The translations under genes were made by a program, and so were the position numbers. Shown piece after piece: positions 25,648-33,211 of a stretch of 64,000 nt of DNA. The notes under the pieces were generated by a model that did not search any database, was not told the DNA's origin, and saw nothing but the letters and a program-made list of their open reading frames with translations. The stretch covers positions 147,788 to 211,787 of the forward strand of contig CAWJPY010000009.1 of the NCBI GenBank assembly GCA_963844865.1, given 5' to 3'. Each line of letters begins with the position of its first letter. Within the stretch, counting starts at the first letter, position 1. The DNA comes from CAWJPY01 sp963844865. GTDB lineage: Bacteria; Acidobacteriota; Thermoanaerobaculia; Thermoanaerobaculales; Sulfomarinibacteraceae.

Positions 25648-26613
25648 TCAGTCGGCCCGGCGGCCCTCCGGAGGCGGTGCCTGACTGCCACGGCGCTCGG
25701 CCTCCACGATGTTGTCGGCTTCGATGAAGATCCGTTGCACCTGGGGATGGGCCCGGCGGATGCGTTGCTCCACCCGATCCACCGCCAGGGCGAGATCGGT
25801 GGACGAGAGGTCCTCGCGGAACTGGATGTCGAGGTTCAAGAGCACCTCATTGGGCGAGAGGTGCATGGTCAGGGGTCGCCGCACGCGGGTCACGTCGGGG
25901 TCGGCGGCGGCCAGCTTGCGGATGTCGTCGGCGACATCGGGGTCCACCGCCTCGCCGAGGAGCAGCTCCTTGCTCTCCCAGGCCAGGAGAACGGCGACGG
26001 TGCCGAGGATGAGCCCGATGATCAGGGACGCCACTCCGTCCAGGGCAGGGGCGTCGAATGTGCGGCCGAGGAAGATGCCGAGAAAGGCGACGATGAGACC
26101 CGCCAGGGCTGCGGCATCCTCGAAGACGACCACGAAGACCGCCGGGTCCTTGCTCCGATGGACCGCGCCCACCACCCCCGCGCCGGGGTCGCTCCGCCGC
26201 AGCTCGCGCAGGGCGATGGTGAGCGACGTGCCCTCGAAGAGGAACGCGAGGCCCAACACCGCGTAGGACCAGACCGGGTTGGTGACCTCGGTGGGGTGGG
26301 AGATGTGGACGATCCCCTCGTACACCGACATGCCTCCGCCGATGCCGAAGAGGATGATGGCCACGATCAGGCTCCAGAAGTAGAGCTCCTTGCCGTGGCC
26401 GAACGGGTGGTCCTCGTCGGCCGGCTGCCGGCTGCGGGCCAGCCCGAGCAGGAGCAGCGTCTGGTTACCCGTGTCCACCACGGAGTGGATGCCCTCCGAC
26501 AGCATCGCCGAGCTGCCGGTGATGACAGCGGCCACGAACTTGGTGGCGGCGATGGACAGGTTGGCGGCGATGGCGCCGTAGACCGCGACGGGCTTCGCGT
26601 GGGGCCCGGCCAT
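25648..26613 (-). CDS. Cation diffusion facilitator transporter
   Basis: A 321-residue CDF antiporter, by family a Zn, Fe, Mn or Co exporter. Features are AVYGAIAANLSIAATKFVAAVITGSSAMLSEGIHSVVDTGNQ (TM1-TM2 with metal-site residues), HPFGHGKELYFWSLIVAIILFG, VVFEDAAALAGLIVAFLGIFLG, and a C-terminal cytoplasmic domain from about residue 215 ending HPQVQRIFIEADNI. The substrate is not readable with certainty. It overlaps the stop of the glsB-like gene by one base (TGATG) and is probably co-transcribed from the sigma-54 promoter at 26982-26997. Confidence 0.92.
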   Translation of the reverse strand: MAGPHAKPVAVYGAIAANLSIAATKFVAAVITGSSAMLSEGIHSVVDTGNQTLLLLGLARSRQPADEDHPFGHGKELYFWSLIVAIILFGIGGGMSVYEGIVHISHPTEVTNPVWSYAVLGLAFLFEGTSLTIALRELRRSDPGAGVVGAVHRSKDPAVFVVVFEDAAALAGLIVAFLGIFLGRTFDAPALDGVASLIIGLILGTVAVLLAWESKELLLGEAVDPDVADDIRKLAAADPDVTRVRRPLTMHLSPNEVLLNLDIQFREDLSSTDLALAVDRVEQRIRRAHPQVQRIFIEADNIVEAERRGSQAPPPEGRRAD

Positions 26614-26888
26614 CACCGCCGCCGGCCGCTGAGCAGGCTCACCACGGCCACGAACAGGGCGGAGCCGAGGATGGACCACACCACGGGGAACGCCGTGTCG
26701 CCGACGGAGACCGTGAAGATGGGCGGCCAGCCCAGTCCGCGGGCCACCCAGGTGCCGAGGAGAGCGCCCACGAAGCCGACCCCGATGGACACCAGGCAGC
26801 CGCCGCTGGAGAACCCGGTGACGGCCTGTCCGATGGCGCCGCAGATCCCCGCGATGAGCAGGAGGAGGAGAAAGTCGATGATCGTCAT
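26613..26888 (-). CDS. GlsB/YeaQ/YmgE-family stress membrane protein
   Basis: A 91-residue protein with three membrane segments: IIDFLLLLLIAGICGAIGQAV, CLVSIGVGFVGALLGTWVARGLG and VVWSILGSALFVAVVSLLSG. It fits the transglycosylase-associated/GlsB stress protein family, although it begins FLLLLLIAGICGAIGQ where many members have GxIaGwla. The ATG at 26888 is set by GGAGG eight bases upstream. A sigma-54 promoter lies about 95 nt ahead. Confidence 0.85.
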   Translation of the reverse strand: MTIIDFLLLLLIAGICGAIGQAVTGFSSGGCLVSIGVGFVGALLGTWVARGLGWPPIFTVSVGDTAFPVVWSILGSALFVAVVSLLSGRRR

Positions 26889-26981
26889 GAGTGATACCTC
26901 CAATCGTGGCAGACATCCGGCGGCAGCACCACGACCGTTCCTCTGCGTGGCTTCGAGCTGCTGCCGTTGTCGACGCACTGA

Positions 26982-26997
26982 GGCAAACAGTATGCCA
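26982..26997 (-). promoter_or_regulatory. Sigma-54 promoter of the glsB-like/CDF operon
   Basis: The reverse strand reads TGGCATACTGTTTGCC, matching TGGCAY-N5-TTGC with correct spacing. The predicted start near 26971 leaves a leader of about 83 nt. Confidence 0.82.
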
Positions 26998-27062
26998 TCC
27001 CTCGTCGTCGAGGGTCGCGAAAGCACCGGTCGAGGCCGGGTGCGGCTGTGGAGGTCCGGACC

Positions 27063-29018
27063 TCAGATCTCGATCTGGGATCCGATCTCGATGACCCTGT
27101 CCGGCGGGAGGTCGAAGTAGGTGGTGATGGTCTGGGAGCTGCGCATCATGAGTGCGAAGAGGCGCTCCCGCCACATGGCCATGCCGGGCTTGGGGGTCAC
27201 GATCGGGGTCCGCCGGGCGACGAAGTAGGTGATCCGGTCCAGGTCCAGCTCCAGCCCGTTCCGCTCGGCCAGCCTGAGGAGCCGCGGCACCCGGGGGCTC
27301 TGCATGAAACCGTAGCCGGCCTGGATGCGCCAGAAGCCGTGACCGAGGTCGTCGATCTCGATGCGCTCGGAGGGACGGACGTAGGGCACGCCCCGCGTGG
27401 AGATGGTGAGCAGCACCACCCGTTCGTGCAGGACCTGGTTGTGCTCGATGTTCTCGATGAGGGCGCCCGGCGTCCCCCGCGCGCTCCCTGTGAGAAACAC
27501 CGCCGTGCCCTGCGCGCGGGCGAGGCCGTCCACATCGAGATCGGCGAGGAAGTCCTCCACGGGCCGCAGGTGCTCGTACGCCTGGCGGGCCAGGAGCTCC
27601 CGCCCCCGCTGCCAGGTGGACATCAGGGTGAAGACCGCCGCCGCGACCAGGAGGGGATACCAGCCGCCGTTGGGGACCTTGACGCTGTTGGCCGCGAGGA
27701 AGGACAGGTCCACGAGCAGGAGGCCGGCGGTGACCGCGACGACGGCCGGCAGGGGCCATCCCCAGATGTCGCGCATCACGGCGGCCAGCAGCAGGGTGGT
27801 CACCACCATGGTGATGGACACGGCGACACCGTAGGCTCCCGCCAGGGCGCTGGAGGAGCCGAAGCCCACCACCAGACCCACGGTGGCGATGCACAGCACC
27901 CAGTTGACGAAGCCGATGTAGACCTGGCCGATCTCCTCGCCGGACGTGTGCTCGATCTTCATGCGCGGGCTGTAGCCGAGGTAGACCGCCTGGCGGGTCA
28001 GGGAGAAGGCGCCCGAGATGATGGCCTGGGAGGCGATCACGGTGGCCATGGTGGCCAGCAGCACCAGGGGGTAGACGGCCCAGCCGGGGGCCAGGTGGTA
28101 GAAGGGGTTCTGCACGGCGGTGGGGTCGCTCAGCAGGAGGGCGCCCTGGCCGAAGTAGTTGAGGAGCAGGGCCGGCAGCACCAGGCAGAACCAGGTCAGA
28201 CGGATGGGCCGGCTGCCGAAGTGGCCCATGTCCGCGTACAGAGCTTCGCCGCCGGTGACCACCAGGAAGACCGCGCCCAGCACGAAGAACGCTTCCTCGG
28301 CATGGTGGAGGAAGAAGCCGACGGCATGTCCCGGCCAGAAGGCGGTCAACACATGGGGCGCGTGGGCGATGGCGATGGCCCCCAGCAAGCCGATGACGAG
28401 GAACCAGCTCAGCACCACCGGTCCGAAGATGGATCCCACCGCGGCGGTGCCCCGCCTCTGGAGCACGAACAGGCCGATCAGGATGGCCACCGTGATCGGG
28501 ACCACGAAGGTGGAGAAGGCGGGTGTGGCGACCTCCACGCCCTCCACCGCGCTGAGGACCGAGATGGCGGGGGTGATGCTGCCGTCGCCGTACAGCAACG
28601 CCGCTCCGAACAGACCGAGGGCCACGAGGATCGGTCGCAGGCGGCCGTGGCGGCCGGCCTTGTCCGCCACCAGGGCCATGAGGGCGAGGATGCCGCCCTC
28701 GCCGCGGTTGTCGGCCCGCATGACCAGCACGAGGTACTTGGTGGAGATGACGATGATCAGGGACCACACGATCAGGGAGAGGATTCCCAGCACGTTGGCC
28801 TCGTTGACCTGGATGCCGTAGGAGGGGGAGAAGCACTGGCGAAGCGCGTACAGGGGGCTGGTCCCGATGTCTCCGTACACCACGCCGAGAGCCATGAGGG
28901 CCACCGTGGCGAGCCGTTTGCCGTGGGGCGGCCCCTCGGCCTCGGCGCTGGTCGCCGGAATCCGTCCCTCCTCCTCCTCAGTGGGCGGGTTCTCGGGGAC
29001 AGAGCCCTCATCCGGCAT
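27063..29018 (-). CDS. kup: Kup-family low-affinity potassium transporter
   Basis: A 651-residue transporter. LALMALGVVYGDIGTSPLYALRQCF is the family signature, followed by GGILALMALVADKA, LFGAALLYGDGSITPAISVLSAVEG and GGEALYADMGHFG. About twelve membrane segments end near residue 460; a 190-residue cytoplasmic domain follows, ending with a conserved-looking MAMWRERLFALMMRSSQTITTYFDLPPDRVIEIGSQIEI. It imports K+ with H+. It sits downstream of the OmpA lipoprotein gene with a 69-nt gap. Potassium uptake and the sucrose genes at the right end both fit osmotic adaptation. Confidence 0.95.
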   Translation of the reverse strand: MPDEGSVPENPPTEEEEGRIPATSAEAEGPPHGKRLATVALMALGVVYGDIGTSPLYALRQCFSPSYGIQVNEANVLGILSLIVWSLIIVISTKYLVLVMRADNRGEGGILALMALVADKAGRHGRLRPILVALGLFGAALLYGDGSITPAISVLSAVEGVEVATPAFSTFVVPITVAILIGLFVLQRRGTAAVGSIFGPVVLSWFLVIGLLGAIAIAHAPHVLTAFWPGHAVGFFLHHAEEAFFVLGAVFLVVTGGEALYADMGHFGSRPIRLTWFCLVLPALLLNYFGQGALLLSDPTAVQNPFYHLAPGWAVYPLVLLATMATVIASQAIISGAFSLTRQAVYLGYSPRMKIEHTSGEEIGQVYIGFVNWVLCIATVGLVVGFGSSSALAGAYGVAVSITMVVTTLLLAAVMRDIWGWPLPAVVAVTAGLLLVDLSFLAANSVKVPNGGWYPLLVAAAVFTLMSTWQRGRELLARQAYEHLRPVEDFLADLDVDGLARAQGTAVFLTGSARGTPGALIENIEHNQVLHERVVLLTISTRGVPYVRPSERIEIDDLGHGFWRIQAGYGFMQSPRVPRLLRLAERNGLELDLDRITYFVARRTPIVTPKPGMAMWRERLFALMMRSSQTITTYFDLPPDRVIEIGSQIEI

Positions 29019-29087
29019 GGCGCTGGATTTCCATCATGGTGTCCCCTCCGGGTCCCTCCGCCCTCGAGGAGCGTGCTCCGTGACGGG

Positions 29088-29774
29088 TCATGCCTTGCCC
29101 TTGAGCAGAATCTCGACTCGCCGGTTCTGGCGTCGCCCCTCGGGGGTGGCGTTGCTCGCCACTGGATGGCTCTCCCCGTAGCCGATCGCGGTGACGCGGG
29201 CCGGGTCGACGCCGCGCCCGATCAGGTCATTGGCCACCATGTCGGCGCGGCGCTGGGAGAGATCCAGGTTGTGGGCCTCGGTGCCGGTGGAGTCGGTGAA
29301 CCCCTCCACCACCACCGCGGTCTTGGGAAAGTCCATGAGCACCTGCGCTGTCTGGTCGAGCGTGCTGCGAGCCCCGGGTGCGAGGACGGCCGAGTCGACG
29401 TCGAACAGGACGTCCGAGGAGAAGTGCACCAGGAGCGTGTCCTTGCCCACGCGCTCCACGGAGGTCCCGGGGATGCGGGCGAGCTTCTCCTGCTGGGCGT
29501 CCATGTAGGCGCCGACGCCCGCCCCGACGCCGGCTCCGATGGCGGCGCCGGCGAGGATGCTGTCGGCGTGGCCCTCGCCCACGATGGCGCCGAGAACCGC
29601 GCCGGCCGCGGCACCGATCTCCGCTCCGTGAACGGTCTTGTTACGCGGGGTCGTGTAGCTGCCCGACAGGCAGCCCGTGGCGGTCAGGAGGGCAGCCAGG
29701 GCGACGGCGGCACGGGGACCGCTCCACTTCATCCGGCGTGTCGTTGACCCAGAGGAACGCGAGAGGACCGTCAT
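29088..29774 (-). CDS. OmpA-family lipoprotein with glycine zipper
   Basis: A 228-residue cell-envelope protein. The signal peptide ends in a lipobox (LLTATGC, Cys about residue 35). A glycine-zipper segment (IGAAAGAVLGAIVGEGHADSILAGAAIGAGVGAGVGAYMDAQ) precedes a peptidoglycan-binding OmpA domain with VVVEGFTDSTGTEAHNLDLSQRRADMVANDLIGRGV and RRQNRRVEILL. It tethers the outer membrane to peptidoglycan by family. The ATG has GGAAGGAG six bases upstream. It is 49 nt downstream of a small membrane gene and probably shares its sigma-54 promoter. Confidence 0.92.
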   Translation of the reverse strand: MTVLSRSSGSTTRRMKWSGPRAAVALAALLTATGCLSGSYTTPRNKTVHGAEIGAAAGAVLGAIVGEGHADSILAGAAIGAGVGAGVGAYMDAQQEKLARIPGTSVERVGKDTLLVHFSSDVLFDVDSAVLAPGARSTLDQTAQVLMDFPKTAVVVEGFTDSTGTEAHNLDLSQRRADMVANDLIGRGVDPARVTAIGYGESHPVASNATPEGRRQNRRVEILLKGKA

Positions 29775-29823
29775 GACGTCTCCTTCCGATGGTGGTCGCT
29801 GTGACGCCTCGCGGTCGGGCGCC

Positions 29824-30048
29824 TCACTTGCGGGGTCTCACCGCCAGGGTCACGGCGCCGGCGGCGACAGCCGCGACGCCCGCCCACAGGGGGATGTTGA
29901 CGTGCCGCTCCTTCTGGATCTTGACCTGCACCGGACCCAGGTCCGCGGCATGGCTCTCCGAGGGATAGCTGAACCCGCCGACGGCGATGGCGAGGATGCC
30001 GCCGGCCAGCAGGATCAGTCCGATGAGAGTGCGAACGCTCAACTTCAT
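29824..30048 (-). CDS. Small two-TM membrane protein, DUF3185-like
   Basis: A 74-residue protein: MKLSVRTLIGLILLAGGILAIAVGGFSY, a short soluble loop (PSESHAADLGPVQVKIQKERHVN) and a second membrane segment IPLWAGVAAVAAGAVTLAV. Layout and size resemble DUF3185 proteins, but I cannot assign it firmly. The ATG at 30048 has GGGAGG five bases upstream. Longer reading frames that start upstream cross the promoter and are not real. Confidence 0.8.
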   Translation of the reverse strand: MKLSVRTLIGLILLAGGILAIAVGGFSYPSESHAADLGPVQVKIQKERHVNIPLWAGVAAVAAGAVTLAVRPRK

Positions 30049-30139
30049 GTCAACCTCCCGGCCGACCGGTGGGTGCCGCCCGCTCAACAAGAGGAAGGCT
30101 GACAGGCCGCCGGCCGGGCGCAGAATCTGGAAAGCACGT

Positions 30140-30155
30140 TGCAATCACGGTGCCA
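30140..30155 (-). promoter_or_regulatory. Sigma-54 promoter of the small membrane protein/OmpA genes
   Basis: The reverse strand reads TGGCACCGTGATTGCA, a full consensus match. The predicted start near 30129 lies about 81 nt before the ATG. It is divergent from the promoter at 30301-30316. Confidence 0.88.
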
Positions 30156-30300
30156 GGCCGGCGTCCCGCGTGCGGCCGGGGCGTGCGGGTGGCCCGTCGG
30201 GCGCGTCGGGTGGTCAATTCTTTCCGACCGGTATGGAAGGCTTACATGGCTGGAGGCCGCCGCCGGTGACCGCCGGGGCGCGTGGCCGCCCCCCGGTCGG

Positions 30301-30316
30301 TGGTACACCTCTTGCA
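30301..30316 (+). promoter_or_regulatory. Sigma-54 promoter of the LPxTA protein/sortase operon
   Basis: TGGTACACCTCTTGCA matches TGG-N9-TTGCA. The predicted start near 30327 is about 59 nt before the ATG. The 145 nt between the two divergent promoters include CCGACCGG and CCGGTCGG, an inverted pair that might bind a regulator. Confidence 0.85.
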
Positions 30317-30385
30317 ACCGAGTCTCGTGCACCCCAACGCAGACTGCGGTTGGGGCGAACGATGGACCACAAGGAGGTTTGAACA

Positions 30386-30997
30386 ATGCGACTCATGAGG
30401 TATACCAACGTACTCGCACTCGCGGTGGTCATGGTCGGCTTCGGCGCCACGGCCCACGCCGCTGACCAGGGCAGCACCCAGACTCTGCATAAGATCACGG
30501 GCAACGTGCTGTTCATGACGCCGGACGAAATGCAGGTGGGCACCACCCAGGGCATCGTCGACCTGAAGATCACCAAGCAGACCGAGCCCAACCCCAACGT
30601 CTCGCAGAACGACTACGTGGACGTGTGGTACGAGGCCGTCCCCAACGTCGGCAACGTGGTGGTGCGCTACGCCAAGTCGTCGCAGCCGATGCACGAGCAG
30701 AGCGGAGCCATGCAAAGCGGCCAGAAGGCGACCGGGTCCTCGTCGAGCAGCAGCAACGCCATGGGCTCGACGAGCGGCAGCAGCACGATGCAGCAGTCAC
30801 AGTCACAGTCCAGCACCAGCCCGCAGCCCGCGGCCGCTCAGCCCACGCAGGGTACGAGCTCCCAGTCGAGCCAGAGCGGCAGCCAGGGCATGAAGGAGCT
30901 GCCCCACACCGCGTCGAGCTGGCCCCTGGTTGGACTGGTGGGTGCGTTGGCCCTCGTGGGTGCCGTCGTGCTCACCGTACCCCGACTGCGCGGATGA
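30386..30997 (+). CDS. Secreted protein with LPxTA sorting signal
   Basis: A 203-residue exported protein. The signal peptide is NVLALAVVMVGFGATAHA. A folded N-terminal part (about 25-105: HKITGNVLFMTPDEMQVGTTQGIVDLKIT...) is followed by a Ser/Gln-rich linker with SSSSSS and repeated SQ pairs. The C terminus is a sorting signal: LPHTA, then the hydrophobic SSWPLVGLVGALALVGAVVLTV and the basic PRLRG. LPxTA is the motif class of class D sortases. The ATG has AAGGAGG upstream and a sigma-54 promoter. The next gene, overlapping by 4 nt, is a sortase, so substrate and enzyme are coupled. Confidence 0.88.
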   Translation: MRLMRYTNVLALAVVMVGFGATAHAADQGSTQTLHKITGNVLFMTPDEMQVGTTQGIVDLKITKQTEPNPNVSQNDYVDVWYEAVPNVGNVVVRYAKSSQPMHEQSGAMQSGQKATGSSSSSSNAMGSTSGSSTMQQSQSQSSTSPQPAAAQPTQGTSSQSSQSGSQGMKELPHTASSWPLVGLVGALALVGAVVLTVPRLRG

Positions 30998-31803
30998 CCT
31001 CGCCCGAGCTCGACGATCGGAAGCGGACGGCTCCCGGCGATGGTCGGGAGCCGTCGCTGGTCGCCCCTCAAGGCTCCGAGCGCCGCGGCCGGACCGCGAC
31101 CGTCATCCGCTGGACGAGCACGGTGCTGTGGGGGGTCGCGGCCACCTGCCTCGGGGCCTGGAGCTTCAGCGAAGGGCGGATGTGGTACATGCAACGGCGG
31201 GCCATGGCCGAGCTGGACCGCCAGGCGGTGGCGGCGGGGTCGCCACCGGAACCGGAGGTCGCCCGCGCCGGGTCGCCCGCGGCGGATGCGCCCCGTTCCC
31301 CGGCCGGCGACGCTGCCCGAGGACGGGACGCGGCGCCCGTGGCGGGAGAGCCCCTGGCGACCCTCTCCATCCCACGGGTCGGGCTCTCCTCGGTGGTGCT
31401 GGCCGGGGTGGACGGACGTGAGCTGGCCGTGGGCGTAGGGCACTTCCCGGGCACGCCTCTGCCGGGTCAACCGGGCAACGTGGCCCTGGCCGGCCACCGG
31501 GACTCGGTGTTCCGGCCCCTGCGGCACGTGCATCCCGGCGACCGCATCCTGCTGCGGACGCCACAGCGCGTGGTCACTTATGTCGTCCGGTGGACCAGGG
31601 TGGTCGACCCGGATGCGCTGTGGGTGCTCAGGGCGACCGGCGGTGATGACCTCACCCTGGTGACCTGCTATCCCTTCGAGTGGATCGGTCACGCCCCCAA
31701 GCGATTCGTGGTGCGTGCCGCGGAGGTGGCTCCCTCCGAGGGGACTCGAAACGACGCGGCGCCCGCGGACCTGTCCGCTCCTCCGGGAGCCGCCGTCAAC
31801 TGA
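30994..31803 (+). CDS. Class D-like sortase paired with an LPxTA protein
   Basis: A 269-residue sortase. A membrane anchor (VIRWTSTVLWGVAATCLGAWSFSEG) lies at about residues 36-60, then an Ala/Pro-rich linker, then the catalytic domain from LATLSIPRVGLSSVVLAGVDG. Active residues are His in VALAGHRDSVFR, Cys in LTLVTCYPFEW and Arg in KRFVVRAAEV. The ATG overlaps the stop of the LPxTA protein gene (ATGA), which fixes the start; upstream in-frame sequence belongs to that gene. It would cleave between Thr and Ala of LPHTA and join the protein to an envelope nucleophile. Confidence 0.92.
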   Translation: MTSPELDDRKRTAPGDGREPSLVAPQGSERRGRTATVIRWTSTVLWGVAATCLGAWSFSEGRMWYMQRRAMAELDRQAVAAGSPPEPEVARAGSPAADAPRSPAGDAARGRDAAPVAGEPLATLSIPRVGLSSVVLAGVDGRELAVGVGHFPGTPLPGQPGNVALAGHRDSVFRPLRHVHPGDRILLRTPQRVVTYVVRWTRVVDPDALWVLRATGGDDLTLVTCYPFEWIGHAPKRFVVRAAEVAPSEGTRNDAAPADLSAPPGAAVN

Positions 31804-31807
31804 CGGC

Positions 31808-32485
31808 CTACTCGCCTTCCAGGATCCAGACGACGGCGTGACGGGTGAGCTCGGTCCCGCTCTCCAGACCGAGCTTCGCCTTGATGTTCTCTCGGTAGCT
31901 GTCCACCGTCTTGATGCTGCGCTCCAGGCGCTCGGCGATCTCGCGGGTGGTCAGACCGCGGCCGATGAGCTCGAACACCTCCAGCTCGCGATCGGACAGC
32001 GCCTGGACGCCCGTCGGCTTCGGTTTGTCACCGCTCCACCCCATGGTCTGCAGCATGCGCTGGGTCATGGCGGGGCTCAGGTAGACCCTCCCTTTGGCCA
32101 GGTAGCGGACCGCCTGGATGAGGACGTCCCCCTTCTCCTCCTTGCTCACGTACCCCATGGCGCCGGCGCGCAGCGCGCGCTGGGCGTAGAGCTTCTCGTC
32201 GTGCATCGACGACACCAGGAGCCGGACCCTGGAGTTGCGCTCCTTGGCTTGCTTGATGAGCTCGAGGCCGCTGCCGTCGGGCAGGGAGATGTCGACGATG
32301 GCCACGTCGGGATCCAGGTCGGTGATCCTGTCCAGACCTTCGGCGACGCCCGCCGCCTCGCCGCAGACCTCGAGGTCGGGCTGGGTCTCCAGCATCTGGC
32401 GGAGGCCCATCCTCATCACGGGGTGGTCGTCCACCAGCAGGACTCGGCAAGGACGCTTCCCGGTGGGTGCAGTCGGCTGCGGCAC
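31808..32485 (-). CDS. NarL/LuxR-type response regulator
   Basis: A 225-residue regulator. The receiver has VLLVDDHPVMRMGLRQML, phospho-acceptor Asp in VAIVDISLPDGSG, SSMHDE and YVSKEE. The LuxR helix-turn-helix is LSDRELEVFELIGRGLTTREIAERLERSIKTVDSYRENIKAKLGL. The GTG at 32485 has GGGGAGGAGGG six bases upstream and is preferred to an ATG at 32548. No kinase gene adjoins it. It is convergent with the sortase gene, 4 nt apart. The HisKA_3-type kinase at 11864-15655 belongs to the class that pairs with such regulators. Confidence 0.92.
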   Translation of the reverse strand: MPQPTAPTGKRPCRVLLVDDHPVMRMGLRQMLETQPDLEVCGEAAGVAEGLDRITDLDPDVAIVDISLPDGSGLELIKQAKERNSRVRLLVSSMHDEKLYAQRALRAGAMGYVSKEEKGDVLIQAVRYLAKGRVYLSPAMTQRMLQTMGWSGDKPKPTGVQALSDRELEVFELIGRGLTTREIAERLERSIKTVDSYRENIKAKLGLESGTELTRHAVVWILEGE

Positions 32486-32707
32486 GTTGTCCCTCCTCCC
32501 CTGAGCGCCGGCAAGAGATCCCGCCGCGCGAGCACCATGCCCATTCATAGGATGGACCTTCCACGGAGTGTGGTCAATGTTGAGAGAGCGGGCTGGCCCC
32601 CCATGTCCTGGTCAGGCTCGCTCGCCACCGGCCCCCGGGGCCATGGGGAGCCACCGTGACGCGGGCTCGGAAAACTCCCCATGTCGGACAGGATGCCAGG
32701 ATTCGAG

Positions 32708-33211
32708 TCAGCCCCCGGCTCGCGTCATGGCGTTGATGAGGTTGTCCACCTTGGTCACGCCACGGTGGTCCGACGCCAGCTCACCGGCGATGGCCGCCGC
32801 GCGGGGCTCCCGCACGGTGCCCTCCAGGACCACGTGTCCGTCCCGGGCCGTGACCCGGATCCGGGCTCCCGCGAGATCCGGGTGGGTGACCAGCAGGCGG
32901 CGGAGGCTGGCCTCCAGGCGCCCGTCGATGGGAAGTGAGGTGTCCCGGCTCGGTCCCACGGTCAGCTCGCTGTGGCAGACGTCGCCGACCCCGGGGACCC
33001 GCCAGGCATCAGCGATGGCGGTCAGTCGGGCGAACACGGTCGGCACCGTGCCGCTCAGCTCCACCCGTCCACCGCGCACCTCGACGCGAAGCCTGGCGGC
33101 GGCGAGCCGTTGGTCGTTGCGGATCCAGCCTGCGATGTCGCGCCGGATGTCGTCGTCCGGGCGGTGGACGATCTCCCGGCGGGCGCGGCGGCGGGGACGA
33201 CCGCGCCGCAT
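32708..33211 (-). CDS. Two-BON-domain protein
   Basis: A 167-residue protein without an obvious signal peptide; it starts with an Arg-rich run (MRRGRPRRRARRE). Two BON domains are RLRVEVRGGRVELSGTVPTVFARLTAIADAWRVPGVGDVCHSEL and RIRVTARDGHVVLEGTVREPRAAAIAGELASDHRGVTKVDNLI. The ATG overlaps the last base of the upstream nucleotidyltransferase stop (TGATG), so the two are coupled. Its role is unknown; the lack of an export signal separates it from the other BON proteins here. Confidence 0.85.
   Translation of the reverse strand: MRRGRPRRRARREIVHRPDDDIRRDIAGWIRNDQRLAAARLRVEVRGGRVELSGTVPTVFARLTAIADAWRVPGVGDVCHSELTVGPSRDTSLPIDGRLEASLRRLLVTHPDLAGARIRVTARDGHVVLEGTVREPRAAAIAGELASDHRGVTKVDNLINAMTRAGG

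Noticed and set aside
25648..28836. Reverse open frame of 1062 codons as one protein
   Set aside because: Only the 3' end (the CDF transporter from 26613) is real. Upstream it reads out of frame through the GlsB-like and Kup genes and has a Pro/Arg-rich shadow composition.
27048..29747. Forward open frame of 899 codons opposite kup
   Set aside because: It is rich in His, Gln and Gly with no domains and lies antisense to the recognisable Kup and OmpA genes.
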